Under the pieces are notes generated by a model, which did no database searches, was not told the DNA's origin, and saw only the letters and a list, made by a program, of their open reading frames with translations. Positions 26,365-34,873 of a stretch of 64,000 nt of DNA are shown here, piece by piece. The position numbers were made by a program, and so were the translations under genes. The DNA is from SHZI01 sp031395645 (GTDB taxonomy: Bacteria; Pseudomonadota; Gammaproteobacteria; Steroidobacterales; GCA-2729495), in contig JANNJM010000087.1 of assembly GCA_031395645.1 (NCBI GenBank), positions 62,001 through 126,000 on the forward strand, in the 5' to 3' direction. Position 1 is the stretch's first letter. Every line of letters begins with the position of its first letter.

Positions 26365-26921
26365 TGCAACCCGCCCGGATTCTCGGGATTGATCCCGGCT
26401 CCCGGATCACGGGATTCGGCATCATCGAGTCCGACGGGCGGCGCTCCGTCCACGTGGCCAGTGGCTGCATTCGGGCCGTCGATACGGCCCTGACCGTCCG
26501 ACTGCAGACCATTTTCACAGGCGTGAGGGAACTCATGGTCCGGTACCAGCCAACGGCCGTCGCCGTCGAGCAGGTCTTCATGGCCCGCAATGCCGATTCG
26601 GCGCTCAAGCTGGGTCAGGCGCGGTCGGCGGCGATCTGCGCCACGTTCGACGTCGGTGCCGAAGTCTTTGAGTATGCCGCTCGCGCCATCAAGCAGGCCG
26701 TCGTGGGCATCGGTCATGCGGACAAGGCACAGGTCAGTCACATGGTGGCGGTGTTGCTGAATCACCGTGAGACGCTGCAGGTCGATGCCGCCGATGCACT
26801 GGCCGTCGCGTTGTGCCATGCCCACACCCGCCCGTTGCAGGCGCGCCTGGCCAGCCTTCCCGGGTCATTGATCCGCGGGCGGTCCCGGCCGCGCGAGGCG
26901 GGACGGGGGTTGCGCCGATGA
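26364..26921 (+). CDS. ruvC: Holliday junction endonuclease RuvC
   Basis: RuvC resolves Holliday junctions by paired symmetric cuts. The 185-residue protein has the RNase-H-like fold with the acidic catalytic residues visible: Asp in ILGIDPGSRITGFGI, Glu in AVEQVFMARNADSALKLGQA, and Asp pair in DAADALAVALCH. The basic tail (RGRSRPREAGRGLRR) is slightly longer than usual. It starts inside the yfaZ-like stop and overlaps ruvA by 4 nt. Confidence 0.97.
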   Translation: MQPARILGIDPGSRITGFGIIESDGRRSVHVASGCIRAVDTALTVRLQTIFTGVRELMVRYQPTAVAVEQVFMARNADSALKLGQARSAAICATFDVGAEVFEYAARAIKQAVVGIGHADKAQVSHMVAVLLNHRETLQVDAADALAVALCHAHTRPLQARLASLPGSLIRGRSRPREAGRGLRR

Positions 26922-27517
26922 TCGGCTCGCTGCGTGGGGTGCTTGTGCACAAGGAGCCCCCATTCCTCGTGGTCGAAGTGGCGGGTGTCGGCTATGAAGT
27001 CGAGGCGCCGATGTCCACCTGCTTCCGCCTGCCCGATGTCGGTCAGACGGTTTACCTGCGGACGCATCTCCTCATCCGGGAGGATCAGCACACGCTGTTC
27101 GGGTTCGGAACAGAAACAGAGCGCCGCCTGTTCCGCGACCTGCTGAAGGTCAGTGGCGTGGGCGCAAAAACCGGTCTGGGCGTGCTGTCGGGGATGACCG
27201 TCGACGCCTTCGTGCGTGCGGTAGAAACTGAAGACGTGGCGTCGCTGGTTCGTCTGCCTGGCATCGGGCGAAAAACGGCGGAGCGCCTGATTATCGAGAT
27301 GCGGGACCGGGTGCGCCACCCCGGGCTGGCCGGTGCCGGCGATGGCCGTACGCCCGTTCCTGCAGAACCGCGTGCCGAAGCCCTGGATGCACTCGAGGCT
27401 CTGGGCTACAAGGGTCCCGAGGCGAGACGGATGCTGGAGCGCGTGCCCGAGTCCGTCACCTCAACTGAAGAACTGTTGCGGGCCGTGCTGCGGTCTGCGG
27501 CGACGGCGAAGAGCTGA
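26918..27517 (+). CDS. ruvA: Holliday junction DNA helicase subunit RuvA
   Basis: RuvA binds the Holliday junction as a tetramer and loads RuvB. I use the ATG at 26918 (MIGSLRGVLVHKEPPFLVVE), which gives 199 residues and a 4-nt overlap with ruvC; the longer frame is upstream read-through. The OB domain is followed by two helix-hairpin-helix motifs (LLKVSGVGAKTGLGVLSG and LVRLPGIGRKTAERLIIEM), the acidic pin region and the C-terminal domain III (ALDALEALGYKGPEARRML) that contacts RuvB. Confidence 0.97.
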   Translation: MIGSLRGVLVHKEPPFLVVEVAGVGYEVEAPMSTCFRLPDVGQTVYLRTHLLIREDQHTLFGFGTETERRLFRDLLKVSGVGAKTGLGVLSGMTVDAFVRAVETEDVASLVRLPGIGRKTAERLIIEMRDRVRHPGLAGAGDGRTPVPAEPRAEALDALEALGYKGPEARRMLERVPESVTSTEELLRAVLRSAATAKS

Positions 27518-27519
27518 AC

Positions 27520-28545
27520 ATGGTTACGGGCGAACGGCTGGTCACGACGGGCGCCCTGGGCGATGACGAATTCGACCGCTCCATCCGGCCGCAGCGCCTC
27601 GCTGACTACATCGGGCAGACCGCCGTCAAACGGCAGCTCCAGGTGTTCATCGCGGCTGCCCGGCAGCGCGGCGAGGCGCTGGACCACACCCTCATCTTCG
27701 GGCCGCCGGGGCTGGGCAAGACCACGCTCGCCAATATCCTTGCCAATGAACTGGGTGTAAATCTGCGCCACACGTCAGGTCCGGTGCTGGAGCGTCCGGG
27801 TGATCTCGCCGCCATGCTGACCAATCTCGAGCCGCGCGACGTGCTGTTCGTCGATGAAATTCACCGCCTGAGTCCCGTTGTTGAGGAGGTTCTCTATCCC
27901 GCCATGGAGGACTTTCAGCTCGATATCATGATCGGTGAGGGTCCGTCCGCACGCTCCATCAAGCTGGATCTGCCGCCCTTTACGCTGGTCGGCGCCACGA
28001 CCAGGGCCGGCCTGCTCACCTCGCCGCTGCGTGACCGTTTCGGCATCGTCCAGCGCCTGGAGTTCTACGGACGCACCGAGCTCCACGAGATTCTGCTGCG
28101 CTCGGCCCGCATTCTTGGCGTGCCGCTCGATGATGCCGGTGCCTGGCAACTCGCGGACCGTTCGCGGGGTACGCCACGCATCGCAAACCGCCTTCTGCGC
28201 CGGGTCCGGGACTTCGCCCAGGTGGAGGGCAACGGCAGCATCGACGAAGCCACGGCCTGTTCTGCCATGGATCTGCTGGATGTCGACCCGAATGGCTTTG
28301 ACCTGCTGGACCGTCGCCTCCTTATGCTCATCATCGAGCGCTTCGACGGCGGGCCGGTGGGCGTGGAGTCCCTGGCCGCGGCACTCGGCGAGGAGCGGGG
28401 CACGATAGAAGACGTGATCGAGCCCTTTCTGATTCAGAAGGGATTCATGAGCCGTACGGCGCGCGGTCGGGTCGCCACCCGACTGGCGTACCAGCATTTC
28501 GGCTTGCAGCCGCCCCGCAGCCTGTTCGACCTGGAGGATTCCTGA
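27520..28545 (+). CDS. ruvB: Holliday junction branch-migration ATPase RuvB
   Basis: RuvB is the hexameric motor driving branch migration. The 341-residue protein has the typical start region DDEFDRSIRPQRLADYIGQ, Walker A GPPGLGKTTLANILANELG near residue 60, Walker B LFVDEIHRLSPVVEEVLYPA, sensor 1 LVGATTRAGLLTSPLRDRFG, the arginine finger region GTPRIANRLLRRVRDFAQV and a C-terminal winged helix (IEPFLIQKGFMSRTARGRVA). It begins 2 nt after ruvA, and tolQ begins 2 nt after it. Confidence 0.98.
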   Translation: MVTGERLVTTGALGDDEFDRSIRPQRLADYIGQTAVKRQLQVFIAAARQRGEALDHTLIFGPPGLGKTTLANILANELGVNLRHTSGPVLERPGDLAAMLTNLEPRDVLFVDEIHRLSPVVEEVLYPAMEDFQLDIMIGEGPSARSIKLDLPPFTLVGATTRAGLLTSPLRDRFGIVQRLEFYGRTELHEILLRSARILGVPLDDAGAWQLADRSRGTPRIANRLLRRVRDFAQVEGNGSIDEATACSAMDLLDVDPNGFDLLDRRLLMLIIERFDGGPVGVESLAAALGEERGTIEDVIEPFLIQKGFMSRTARGRVATRLAYQHFGLQPPRSLFDLEDS

Positions 28546-28547
28546 CC

Positions 28548-29270
28548 ATGCAGGCTGATACGTCCATTCTCGACATGATCCTGGCTGCCAGTCTCATCGT
28601 TCAGCTGGTGATGGCCCTGCTGTTTGCCGCTTCGATTACCTCCTGGGCGATCATCGTTCGCAAGCAGCGCGTACTCAGTCAGGCGGTGGCGGGTTCCGAT
28701 GCATTCGAGGCGAGTTTCTGGTCGGGTAGCGACCTGAACGCCATCTTTAAGGAAGCAACCCGGGGTGGCCAGCCGGCATCGGCGATGGCCGGTCTTTTCG
28801 AAGCCGGTTTTCGCGAGTTCCGGCGCCTGACGGAGCAGCCAGGCATGGCGGCAGACCAGATTCTCGAGGGTGTGCGTCGCACCATGCACGTGGCGCAGAT
28901 GCGGGAGATGGACCGGCTGGAGGAGAGCCTGTCCACGCTCGCGACGATCGGCTCGACGAGCCCGTACGTCGGACTGTTCGGCACCGTCTGGGGCATCATG
29001 AATTCGTTTCGCGGGCTCGGTAATGTGCAGTCCGCCACGCTGGCCGCCGTGGCACCTGGTATCGCCGAGGCGCTGGTCGCCACGGCCATCGGACTGTTTG
29101 CGGCCATCCCGGCAGTGATCGCCTACAACCGTTACGCTGACAAGGTGAGCCGCCTCGAAGTGCGGTATGACAGCTTTATCGAGGAGTTCTTCAGTGTTCT
29201 GCAGCGCCATGCGCATGCGAGGGCACAACTGTCGGTCCAGCAAGCCACCAAGCCGGCCAGTAACCGATGA
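28548..29270 (+). CDS. tolQ: Tol-Pal inner-membrane protein TolQ
   Basis: TolQ with TolR forms the proton-driven motor that energises TolA for outer-membrane constriction at division. The 240-residue protein has three helices; the first is near residues 12-35 (ASLIVQLVMALLFAASITSW). The MotA/TolQ/ExbB core is present: LSTLATIGSTSPYVGLFGTV, WGIMNSFRGLG and VAPGIAEALVATAIGLFAAI. The usual upstream partner ybgC is missing; only 2 nt separate it from ruvB. It overlaps tolR by 4 nt. Confidence 0.97.
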   Translation: MQADTSILDMILAASLIVQLVMALLFAASITSWAIIVRKQRVLSQAVAGSDAFEASFWSGSDLNAIFKEATRGGQPASAMAGLFEAGFREFRRLTEQPGMAADQILEGVRRTMHVAQMREMDRLEESLSTLATIGSTSPYVGLFGTVWGIMNSFRGLGNVQSATLAAVAPGIAEALVATAIGLFAAIPAVIAYNRYADKVSRLEVRYDSFIEEFFSVLQRHAHARAQLSVQQATKPASNR

Positions 29271-29716
29271 CCCCCGTGCGCAGGACCCACAAGCGGCGAC
29301 TGATGGCGGAGATCAACGTCGTCCCGTACATCGACGTGATGCTCGTGCTGCTGGTGATCTTCATGGTGACGGCACCGTTGCTGACCCAGGGCGTTGACGT
29401 GCAACTGCCGCAGGCCGCGGCGGATCCGATTGTCACGCCACAGAACGAGGAACCGCTGGTCCTGTCCATTGACGCAGACGGGGATCTCTACCTGAGTGTC
29501 GGTAAGGACAAGAACGCGCCGCTGCCGGCCGGCCGGGTGCTGGAACTGGCCGGCGCCGTGTTGCGCCGGAATCCGCAGACACCGGTGCTGCTGAAGGCCG
29601 ATCAGCGGGTGCCGTATGGTGCGGTCGTGGAGGCCATGGTTCTGCTCCAGCAGGCGGGGGCGGCCAACGTCGGCTTTCTCACCGAGGCGCCGGTCAATCC
29701 CCGGCGACGAAGCTAG
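29267..29716 (+). CDS. tolR: Tol-Pal inner-membrane protein TolR
   Basis: TolR is the ExbD-type partner of TolQ. The 149-residue protein has one N-terminal helix carrying the proton-path Asp in NVVPYIDVMLVLLVIFMV, a periplasmic domain (VQLPQAAADP ... LVLSIDADGDLYLSVG) and the conserved VLLKADQRVPYGAVVEAMVL region. Length and topology are normal. It overlaps tolQ and is separated from tolA by 73 nt. Confidence 0.97.
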   Translation: MTPVRRTHKRRLMAEINVVPYIDVMLVLLVIFMVTAPLLTQGVDVQLPQAAADPIVTPQNEEPLVLSIDADGDLYLSVGKDKNAPLPAGRVLELAGAVLRRNPQTPVLLKADQRVPYGAVVEAMVLLQQAGAANVGFLTEAPVNPRRRS

Positions 29717-29789
29717 CGAGCTGCATCGTCACGGAGCGGTCACGGATGACTGATGCAGATCAACCCAGAACCCGAACGGGGCCGGTAAC

Positions 29790-30611
29790 GTGGCAGCCGT
29801 CGCGCTGAGCTTGGGCCGGGCCCCGGTTCCCGACCGGTCCATCCGGTGGTCGCTCGTGGGCCACGGGATCCTCCTGCTGCTGGTCGTGATCGGTGGGTTC
29901 TCTATCCCGCGAGCGCCGACGCCGACCCAGCTGGCGATCAAGGCCACGGTGGTCGATTCGACGGCGAAGCGCCGGACGCAGGAGCCACCGGCGCTACCGC
30001 GCCAGTCCAGGCCGCAGCCGCAGCCGCAGCCGCAGCCGAAAACCAAGCCAGCAACGAAGCCCGAACCCAAGCCCGAACCCGAGGCGCAGCCGCGCGCCCA
30101 GGAACTGAAGGCAGAGCAGCTGAAGGCAAAGGAGCTCAAAGCCAAGGAGCTCAAAGCTGAGCAGGCTTTGCAGGCTAAGGCAGCTGCCGAAAGGGCGGAG
30201 GCTGAGGCAGAGCGCCTGAAATCTGTTCGCGAGAAGGCTGACGCCGAGCGACGGGAGGCCGCCCGGCTGTCAGCTGCGCGGGAGCTGGAGCGGCAACTGG
30301 CGGAGGAGGAAGAGCTGCTGGCGGCCAGTAACTCCGGCGCGCTGGCCGATTACGTCGCCCTGATCCGCCAGAAGGTCGAGCGCAACTGGGTGCGGCCGCC
30401 CGGTGCCCGGCCCGGGATTGAGTGCGAGGTCTCGGTGACCCAGATTCCGGGCGGGGAGGTCACCAGCGTCCGTACCGAACGCTGCAACGCGGACGAGCCG
30501 GTGCGCCGCTCAATTGAGGCGGCCGTGTTGCGGGCATCGCCGTTGCCCCTGCCCGCCGAGTCCAAGCTCTTCGAGCGCAACTTGCGCTTTACCTTCAAAC
30601 CGGAACAATAG
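29790..30611 (+). CDS. tolA: Tol-Pal trans-periplasmic protein TolA
   Basis: TolA spans the periplasm between TolQR and TolB/Pal. The 273-residue protein starts at a GTG and has one N-terminal helix (SLVGHGILLLLVVIGGFSI), a Pro/Gln/Lys stretch, a long Ala/Lys/Glu helical domain that includes four LKAxx repeats, and a compact C-terminal domain (ADYVALIRQKVERNWVRPPG, two conserved Cys in IECEVSVTQIPGG and VRTERCNADE). Domain II is shorter than in E. coli. An ATG at 29746 is in a different frame and stops quickly, so GTG 29790 is retained. Confidence 0.93.
   Translation: MAAVALSLGRAPVPDRSIRWSLVGHGILLLLVVIGGFSIPRAPTPTQLAIKATVVDSTAKRRTQEPPALPRQSRPQPQPQPQPKTKPATKPEPKPEPEAQPRAQELKAEQLKAKELKAKELKAEQALQAKAAAERAEAEAERLKSVREKADAERREAARLSAARELERQLAEEEELLAASNSGALADYVALIRQKVERNWVRPPGARPGIECEVSVTQIPGGEVTSVRTERCNADEPVRRSIEAAVLRASPLPLPAESKLFERNLRFTFKPEQ
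30105..30164 (+). repeat. Four 15-bp repeats in tolA
   Basis: Four consecutive 15-bp units starting CTGAAGGC or CTCAAAGC encode LKAEQ, LKAKE, LKAKE, LKAEQ in the helical domain II. Upstream, at about 30010-30040, CCGCAG hexamers encode Pro-Gln repeats. Such tracts can change length by slippage and alter TolA reach. Confidence 0.85.
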
Positions 30612-30655
30612 CGTCGGCATCGGCACCCCCGGGGCCCCTTAGGAAAGCAGCGACC

Positions 30656-31978
30656 ATGCTCCATCGCGTCAGGCTTCTGGCCATTCTGCTGGCCCTCACC
30701 GCCAGTCCCCTGCGGGCGGAACTGCGGATAGAGATCACGGAGGGGGTCGATACGGCGCTGCCGATTGCGGTCGTACCCTTCGGCTGGCAGGGCCCCGGCG
30801 CGCCGCCGCTGGATGCTGCGGGTGTCGTGGCGGCCGACCTGGCGCGCTCCGGGCGCTACGCACCGCTGGATCGCAAGGACATGCTGCAGACGCCAACGAC
30901 CGGCACCGACGTGAATTTTGGCGACTGGCGCCGGCAGGGCAGTGAGGTGCTCGTCATCGGCCGTGTGGTTAGTCCGGGCCCGGGTCAGTTCGAGATTCAG
31001 GTGCAGGTATTCGACGTACTCCGGGGCCAGCAGTTGCTGGGCTACCGGCAACCCGCGACCGCCGGGGACTTCCGCCGCAGTTGTCACCGGGTGGCGGACA
31101 TCATCTACGAGAAGCTGACAGGCGTGCGCGGGATTTTTTCCACCCGCATCGCCTACGTCACCGTCGTGCGCAGTCCGGGCCAGGCCAACGTGCCGGGCAA
31201 AATCAAAAGCAGTTACCGCCTGATTGTGGCCGATGCGGACGGCGAGAATCCGCGCGTCATGGTGCAATCCCAGGAGCCCCTGATGTCGCCTGCCTGGTCA
31301 CCCGACGGCCGGAAAATTGCCTACGTCTCTTTCGAGGCGCAGCGTTCGGAAATCTACGTGCAGGATCTGCGCTCCGGCGCCCGGCAACGGGTCTCTGCGC
31401 GCCCCGGCGTCAACGGGGCGCCAGCCTGGTCTCCTGACGGCCAACGGCTCGCCGTAGCGCTTTCCCGGGACAATGGGAACCTCGATATCTACACCCTCGA
31501 CACCCGCAATCAGGTCTTGACCCGGCTGACCACCGGCTCGGCAATTGACACGGAGCCCGCCTGGTCGCTGGATGGGCAGCAGATCTACTTCACCTCGGAC
31601 GCGACGGGGGGGCCGCAGGTGTACCGGATAGCAGCAGTCGGCGGCAGTGCCCAGCGCGTGACCTTCGAGGGCCAGTACAACGCCCGCCCACGCATGGCGC
31701 CTGATGGCAAGCAGCTCGCTGTAGTGCATAACGACCGCGGCAACTATAGAATTGCCGTGGTCGATCTGGCGCGCTCCAGCACCCAGGTGCTGTCGGATGG
31801 ACGGCTCGATGAATCGCCGAGCTTTGCTCCCAACGGTGAGATGCTGATCTTCGCCACCCGCGAGGGAACGCGCGGGGTGCTGGCGACAGTCAGTACCAAT
31901 GGCCGGATCAAGCAGCGCATCTCCACGCTGGAGGGCGACGTGCGGGAGCCTGCCTGGTCGCCCTTTGCGCCGGACTAG
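30656..31978 (+). CDS. tolB: Tol-Pal periplasmic protein TolB
   Basis: TolB is the periplasmic beta-propeller that shuttles between Pal and TolA. The 440-residue protein has a signal peptide ending near residue 21 (LLAILLALTASPLRAE), the N-terminal two-lobed domain (LPIAVVPFGWQG ... DLARSGRYAPLDRKDM), and a six-bladed propeller built of PD40 repeats, recognisable as PAWSPDGQRLAVALSRD, PAWSLDGQQIYFTSDATG and PSFAPNGEMLIFATREG. It lies between tolA and pal in conserved order. Confidence 0.97.
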   Translation: MLHRVRLLAILLALTASPLRAELRIEITEGVDTALPIAVVPFGWQGPGAPPLDAAGVVAADLARSGRYAPLDRKDMLQTPTTGTDVNFGDWRRQGSEVLVIGRVVSPGPGQFEIQVQVFDVLRGQQLLGYRQPATAGDFRRSCHRVADIIYEKLTGVRGIFSTRIAYVTVVRSPGQANVPGKIKSSYRLIVADADGENPRVMVQSQEPLMSPAWSPDGRKIAYVSFEAQRSEIYVQDLRSGARQRVSARPGVNGAPAWSPDGQRLAVALSRDNGNLDIYTLDTRNQVLTRLTTGSAIDTEPAWSLDGQQIYFTSDATGGPQVYRIAAVGGSAQRVTFEGQYNARPRMAPDGKQLAVVHNDRGNYRIAVVDLARSSTQVLSDGRLDESPSFAPNGEMLIFATREGTRGVLATVSTNGRIKQRISTLEGDVREPAWSPFAPD

Positions 31979-32029
31979 ATGCTGGCTAACACCAACTTTT
32001 TTGCAGACCATGCCCAGGAGTTCAGACCC

Positions 32030-32593
32030 ATGAGGAACCTCAAGTCACTTGCCGTCCTGCTGATCGTGACGTTCGTGACGGCCTGCGCGGGGCCTTCCAA
32101 ATCCACAGTTGACGACGGTGCTGCAGGCGGCGGCGCCCAGGTTGGCAGCCAGGATGGCGGTGCAGCGTCGTCGGGGGTGGACGATAGCGGCACCGGTCAG
32201 GGTGGCGCCACGGGCGGGGACACGCTGGGTGGGAACGCCCTCGGTGGGCCTGCGGCCTCCCAGGAGAACCGCATCATTTATTTTGAGTTCGACCGGTTCG
32301 ATATCAAGCCCGAGTACAACGCCATCCTGCAGGCGCATGCCAGGTATCTCGCATCCAATCCAGCGTCGCGCGTGCGCCTTGAGGGGCATGCCGACGAGCG
32401 TGGCAGCCGCGAGTACAACATCGGTCTGGGCGAGAAGCGGGCCCAGTCGGTACGCAATGTCCTCCTGTTGCAGGGTGGAGCTTCCGGTCAGATCGTGACG
32501 GTGAGCTTCGGTGAAGAGCGGCCCGCTGTTATTGGCAGTGACGACGAAGCCTGGTCGCTGAACCGGCGTGTCGAGATCGTCTACGGGCAGTAA
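32030..32593 (+). CDS. pal: Peptidoglycan-associated lipoprotein Pal
   Basis: Pal anchors the outer membrane to peptidoglycan and binds TolB. The ATG at 32030 gives a lipoprotein signal (MRNLKSLAVLLIVTFVTAC, lipobox Cys19) and 187 residues; the frame is open 17 codons further but that part lacks signal character. A Gly/Ala/Asp-rich linker leads to the OmpA-like domain with IIYFEFDRFDIKPEYNAIL, RLEGHADERGSREYNIGLGE and RAQSVRNVLL, which hold the diaminopimelate-binding Asp and Arg. Confidence 0.96.
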   Translation: MRNLKSLAVLLIVTFVTACAGPSKSTVDDGAAGGGAQVGSQDGGAASSGVDDSGTGQGGATGGDTLGGNALGGPAASQENRIIYFEFDRFDIKPEYNAILQAHARYLASNPASRVRLEGHADERGSREYNIGLGEKRAQSVRNVLLLQGGASGQIVTVSFGEERPAVIGSDDEAWSLNRRVEIVYGQ

Positions 32594-32598
32594 TTATC

Positions 32599-33420
32599 AT
32601 GCGCTTTCGTGATACCCGCCTTGCCGGCGCTCGCGACGGTCAGTTGCTTGCCGTGGCGCTGGCCTCGTTGGTCTGCGTCAGCGGTTGCGCCCTGCTGACG
32701 CCTCCGGAAGAGGACCCGCTCTACATCAAGCTGACGGATGTCGACGCGCGGGTGGCGCGGGTTGAGCGGGTGATCGACAGCGATGGTCTCGTCAATCTGC
32801 TCAAGCAGCTGGAGCAGTTGCAGAAGGACACGCAGTCGCTACGCGAGCAGGTGGACCAGCTCCAGTTCAAACTGGAGCAGGCGGGAAGCGCCCAGAAGCA
32901 GCAGTACGTCGATGTTGACCAGCGCCTGCAGGCGCTGGAGAAGGCTCTCGGCGATCGTCGGGCTGCCAACAGTGATGCGCGCAGCGTGCTGGACGGCGGC
33001 GCGTTGCGTCCCGGGCAGCTGCCGGTGCCAGGGGGGACGGATCGCGCCAACTATCAGGCCGCTTTCGAACTGCTGAAGCAGGGTCGCTACAAGGAGGCTA
33101 GTGCCGCCCTCAACCAGTTCATGGTGGCATTTCCGACGAGTTCACTGCTGGACAATGCCCAGTACTGGCTGGCTGAGACTCACTACGTGAGCCAGAGCTA
33201 CGACAAGGCCCTGCCGGAATTTACGGTGGTCGTCGAGAAGTATCCCCAGTCGCGCAAGGTCCCGGATGCGCTGCTAAAGATCGGCTACTGCAACTACGAA
33301 CTGAAACGCTTTGCCGGCGCGCGCAAGTCGTTGCAGACCGTCGTGGCGAATTACCCTGAAACGACCGCTGCCCGGCTCGCCGGCCAGCGGCTGGAGCGGA
33401 TGACCAGCGAGGGCCTCTAG
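32599..33420 (+). CDS. cpoB: Cell division coordinator CpoB (YbgF), lipoprotein-like
   Basis: CpoB links Tol-Pal with PBP1B during septation. The 273-residue protein has an N-terminal trimerising coiled coil (residues 45-125, LKQLEQLQKDTQSLREQVDQ) and a C-terminal TPR domain (NYQAAFELLKQGRYKEASAA, DNAQYWLAETHYVSQSYDKA, KVPDALLKIGYCNYELKRFA). The signal region ends LASLVCVSGCALL, which fits a lipobox with Cys30; E. coli CpoB is a soluble periplasmic protein. It starts 5 nt after pal. Confidence 0.94.
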   Translation: MRFRDTRLAGARDGQLLAVALASLVCVSGCALLTPPEEDPLYIKLTDVDARVARVERVIDSDGLVNLLKQLEQLQKDTQSLREQVDQLQFKLEQAGSAQKQQYVDVDQRLQALEKALGDRRAANSDARSVLDGGALRPGQLPVPGGTDRANYQAAFELLKQGRYKEASAALNQFMVAFPTSSLLDNAQYWLAETHYVSQSYDKALPEFTVVVEKYPQSRKVPDALLKIGYCNYELKRFAGARKSLQTVVANYPETTAARLAGQRLERMTSEGL

Positions 33421-33455
33421 CGCCCGCCGGCTGCTCCCGCTCCGGGACCAAGACC

Positions 33456-34100
33456 TTGCCTTCAGCACTGCGCATCACGGAAATCTTCCACTCGCTACAG
33501 GGCGAGTCGCGCCCGGTCGGGTGCCGGACAGCGTTTGTCCGCCTGACGGGGTGCCCACTGCGTTGCGTGTATTGCGACACTGCCTACGCCTTTCACGGCG
33601 GGCAGCGCGTGAGCCTGACGGATATCCTGGCGCGAGTGGCGGCGTTTGCAGTCCACCACGTGTGCGTGACGGGCGGCGAGCCGCTGGCGCAGCCGGCCTG
33701 CCTCGACCTGCTGACGGCATTGTGCGAGGCGGGCTATCAGGTCTCGCTGGAAACCAGCGGCGCCCTCGATATCGCGGCTGTCGATCGACGTGTGATGGTG
33801 GTGCTCGATCTGAAGACGCCGGCATCTGGCGAGTGCGAGCGGAACCTCTGGACCAACCTGTCGCACCTGAAGGCGCAGGACCAGATCAAGTTTGTGATCT
33901 GCGACCGCACCGACTACGAGTGGGCCCGCGACCAGGTGAGCGCGCAGGGCCTTGCCGCCCGGTGCGAGGTGCTGTTCTCCCCGGCCTGGGAGCAGCAGCC
34001 GGCGCGGGCGCTGGCCGAGTGGATCCTTGCGGACCGGCTGCCGGTGCGCCTGCAGGTCCAGCTGCACAAGTACCTCTGGGGCGACGTGCCGGGACATTGA
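33456..34100 (+). CDS. queE: 7-carboxy-7-deazaguanine synthase QueE
   Basis: QueE is a radical-SAM enzyme that converts 6-carboxytetrahydropterin to 7-carboxy-7-deazaguanine for queuosine. The 214-residue protein starts at a TTG, the only plausible start before ALRITEIFHSLQGES. The cluster motif is CxxxCxxC with Cys33, Cys37 and Cys40 (GCPLRCVYCDTAY). Other family blocks are VCVTGGEPLAQPACLDLL, SLETSGALDI and KFVICDRTDYEWA. It is downstream of cpoB and 16 nt upstream of queC. queD is not in the window. Confidence 0.94.
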   Translation: MPSALRITEIFHSLQGESRPVGCRTAFVRLTGCPLRCVYCDTAYAFHGGQRVSLTDILARVAAFAVHHVCVTGGEPLAQPACLDLLTALCEAGYQVSLETSGALDIAAVDRRVMVVLDLKTPASGECERNLWTNLSHLKAQDQIKFVICDRTDYEWARDQVSAQGLAARCEVLFSPAWEQQPARALAEWILADRLPVRLQVQLHKYLWGDVPGH

Positions 34101-34115
34101 ACCAGGGACATTGAA
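34091..34115 (+). repeat. 11-bp direct repeat spanning the queE stop
   Basis: GGGACATTGAA occurs at 34091-34101 and 34105-34115, separated by CCA. The first copy contains the queE TGA; the second lies directly before the queC ATG and leaves an A-rich spacer without a strong Shine-Dalgarno. Confidence 0.88.
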
Positions 34116-34116
34116 A

Positions 34117-34797
34117 ATGGGCGAGGCCAGCATTCGAGCTGTCGTGTTGCTGTCCGGGGGTATGGACTCGGCCACCTGCCTGGCGCTCGCGCGACGGGAC
34201 GGGTGCGAGTGCCACGCCCTGAGTTTCGACTACGGCCAGCGGCACCGCGCGGAGCTGGCTGCGGCTGCCACGATTGCCCGGGCACTGGGGGCCATTGAGC
34301 ACCGGACCCTGACCATTGGTCTCGGCGGATTCGGTGGTTCAGCATTGACCGATCAGGACCTCGCGGTACCCACGGCTGCCGGGTCCGGTATTCCGATCAC
34401 TTACGTGCCGGCCCGCAATACGGTGTTCCTGTCCTTTGCGCTGGGGCTTGCCGAGGTGCTGGATGCGGACCGCATCTACGCGGGTATGAACGCCGTGGAC
34501 TACTCGGGTTACCCGGACTGCCGGCCGGCCTATCTGGAGGCCTTCCAGCGGCTCGCCGACCTCGCCACGCGCCGGGGAGTGGAGGGCCACCCGATTGAGG
34601 TGCGTACGCCCTTGCTGCGGATGAGCAAGGCCGAGATCGTCCGGACGGGCGTCGCGTTGGGCGTGGACTTCGGTGCTACGGTGTCGTGTTACCAGGCAAC
34701 AGAGGCGGGGGAGGCCTGCGGCAATTGTGACGCCTGCCGGCTGCGAAGGGCCGGATTTGTTGCGGCCGGCGTGGCGGATCCCACGCGCTATCGTTAA
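34117..34797 (+). CDS. queC: 7-cyano-7-deazaguanine synthase QueC
   Basis: QueC makes preQ0 from 7-carboxy-7-deazaguanine, ammonia and ATP. I use the ATG at 34117, giving 226 residues and the PP-loop (VVLLSGGMDSATCLALARRD) near the N terminus; the longer frame runs inside queE. The family block SFDYGQRHRAELAAAA, the VPARNTVFLSFALGLAE segment, the YSGYPDCRPAYLEAFQRLAD stretch and the C-terminal zinc motif (ACGNCDACRLRRAGF with an upstream Cys in SCYQ) are all present. The tRNA-Lys gene follows. Confidence 0.96.
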   Translation: MGEASIRAVVLLSGGMDSATCLALARRDGCECHALSFDYGQRHRAELAAAATIARALGAIEHRTLTIGLGGFGGSALTDQDLAVPTAAGSGIPITYVPARNTVFLSFALGLAEVLDADRIYAGMNAVDYSGYPDCRPAYLEAFQRLADLATRRGVEGHPIEVRTPLLRMSKAEIVRTGVALGVDFGATVSCYQATEAGEACGNCDACRLRRAGFVAAGVADPTRYR

Positions 34798-34873
34798 GAT
34801 GCGGCGCACCTTCAAATCACCAGACATTGCCGGCAGGCAGGGACTCGATATTTACACCACCTCTCATTGCACG

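Noticed and set aside
29746..29808. Short ATG frame before tolA as a possible leader peptide
   Set aside because: Only about 20 codons in a different frame, ending soon after the tolA GTG; no evidence of regulation by translation.
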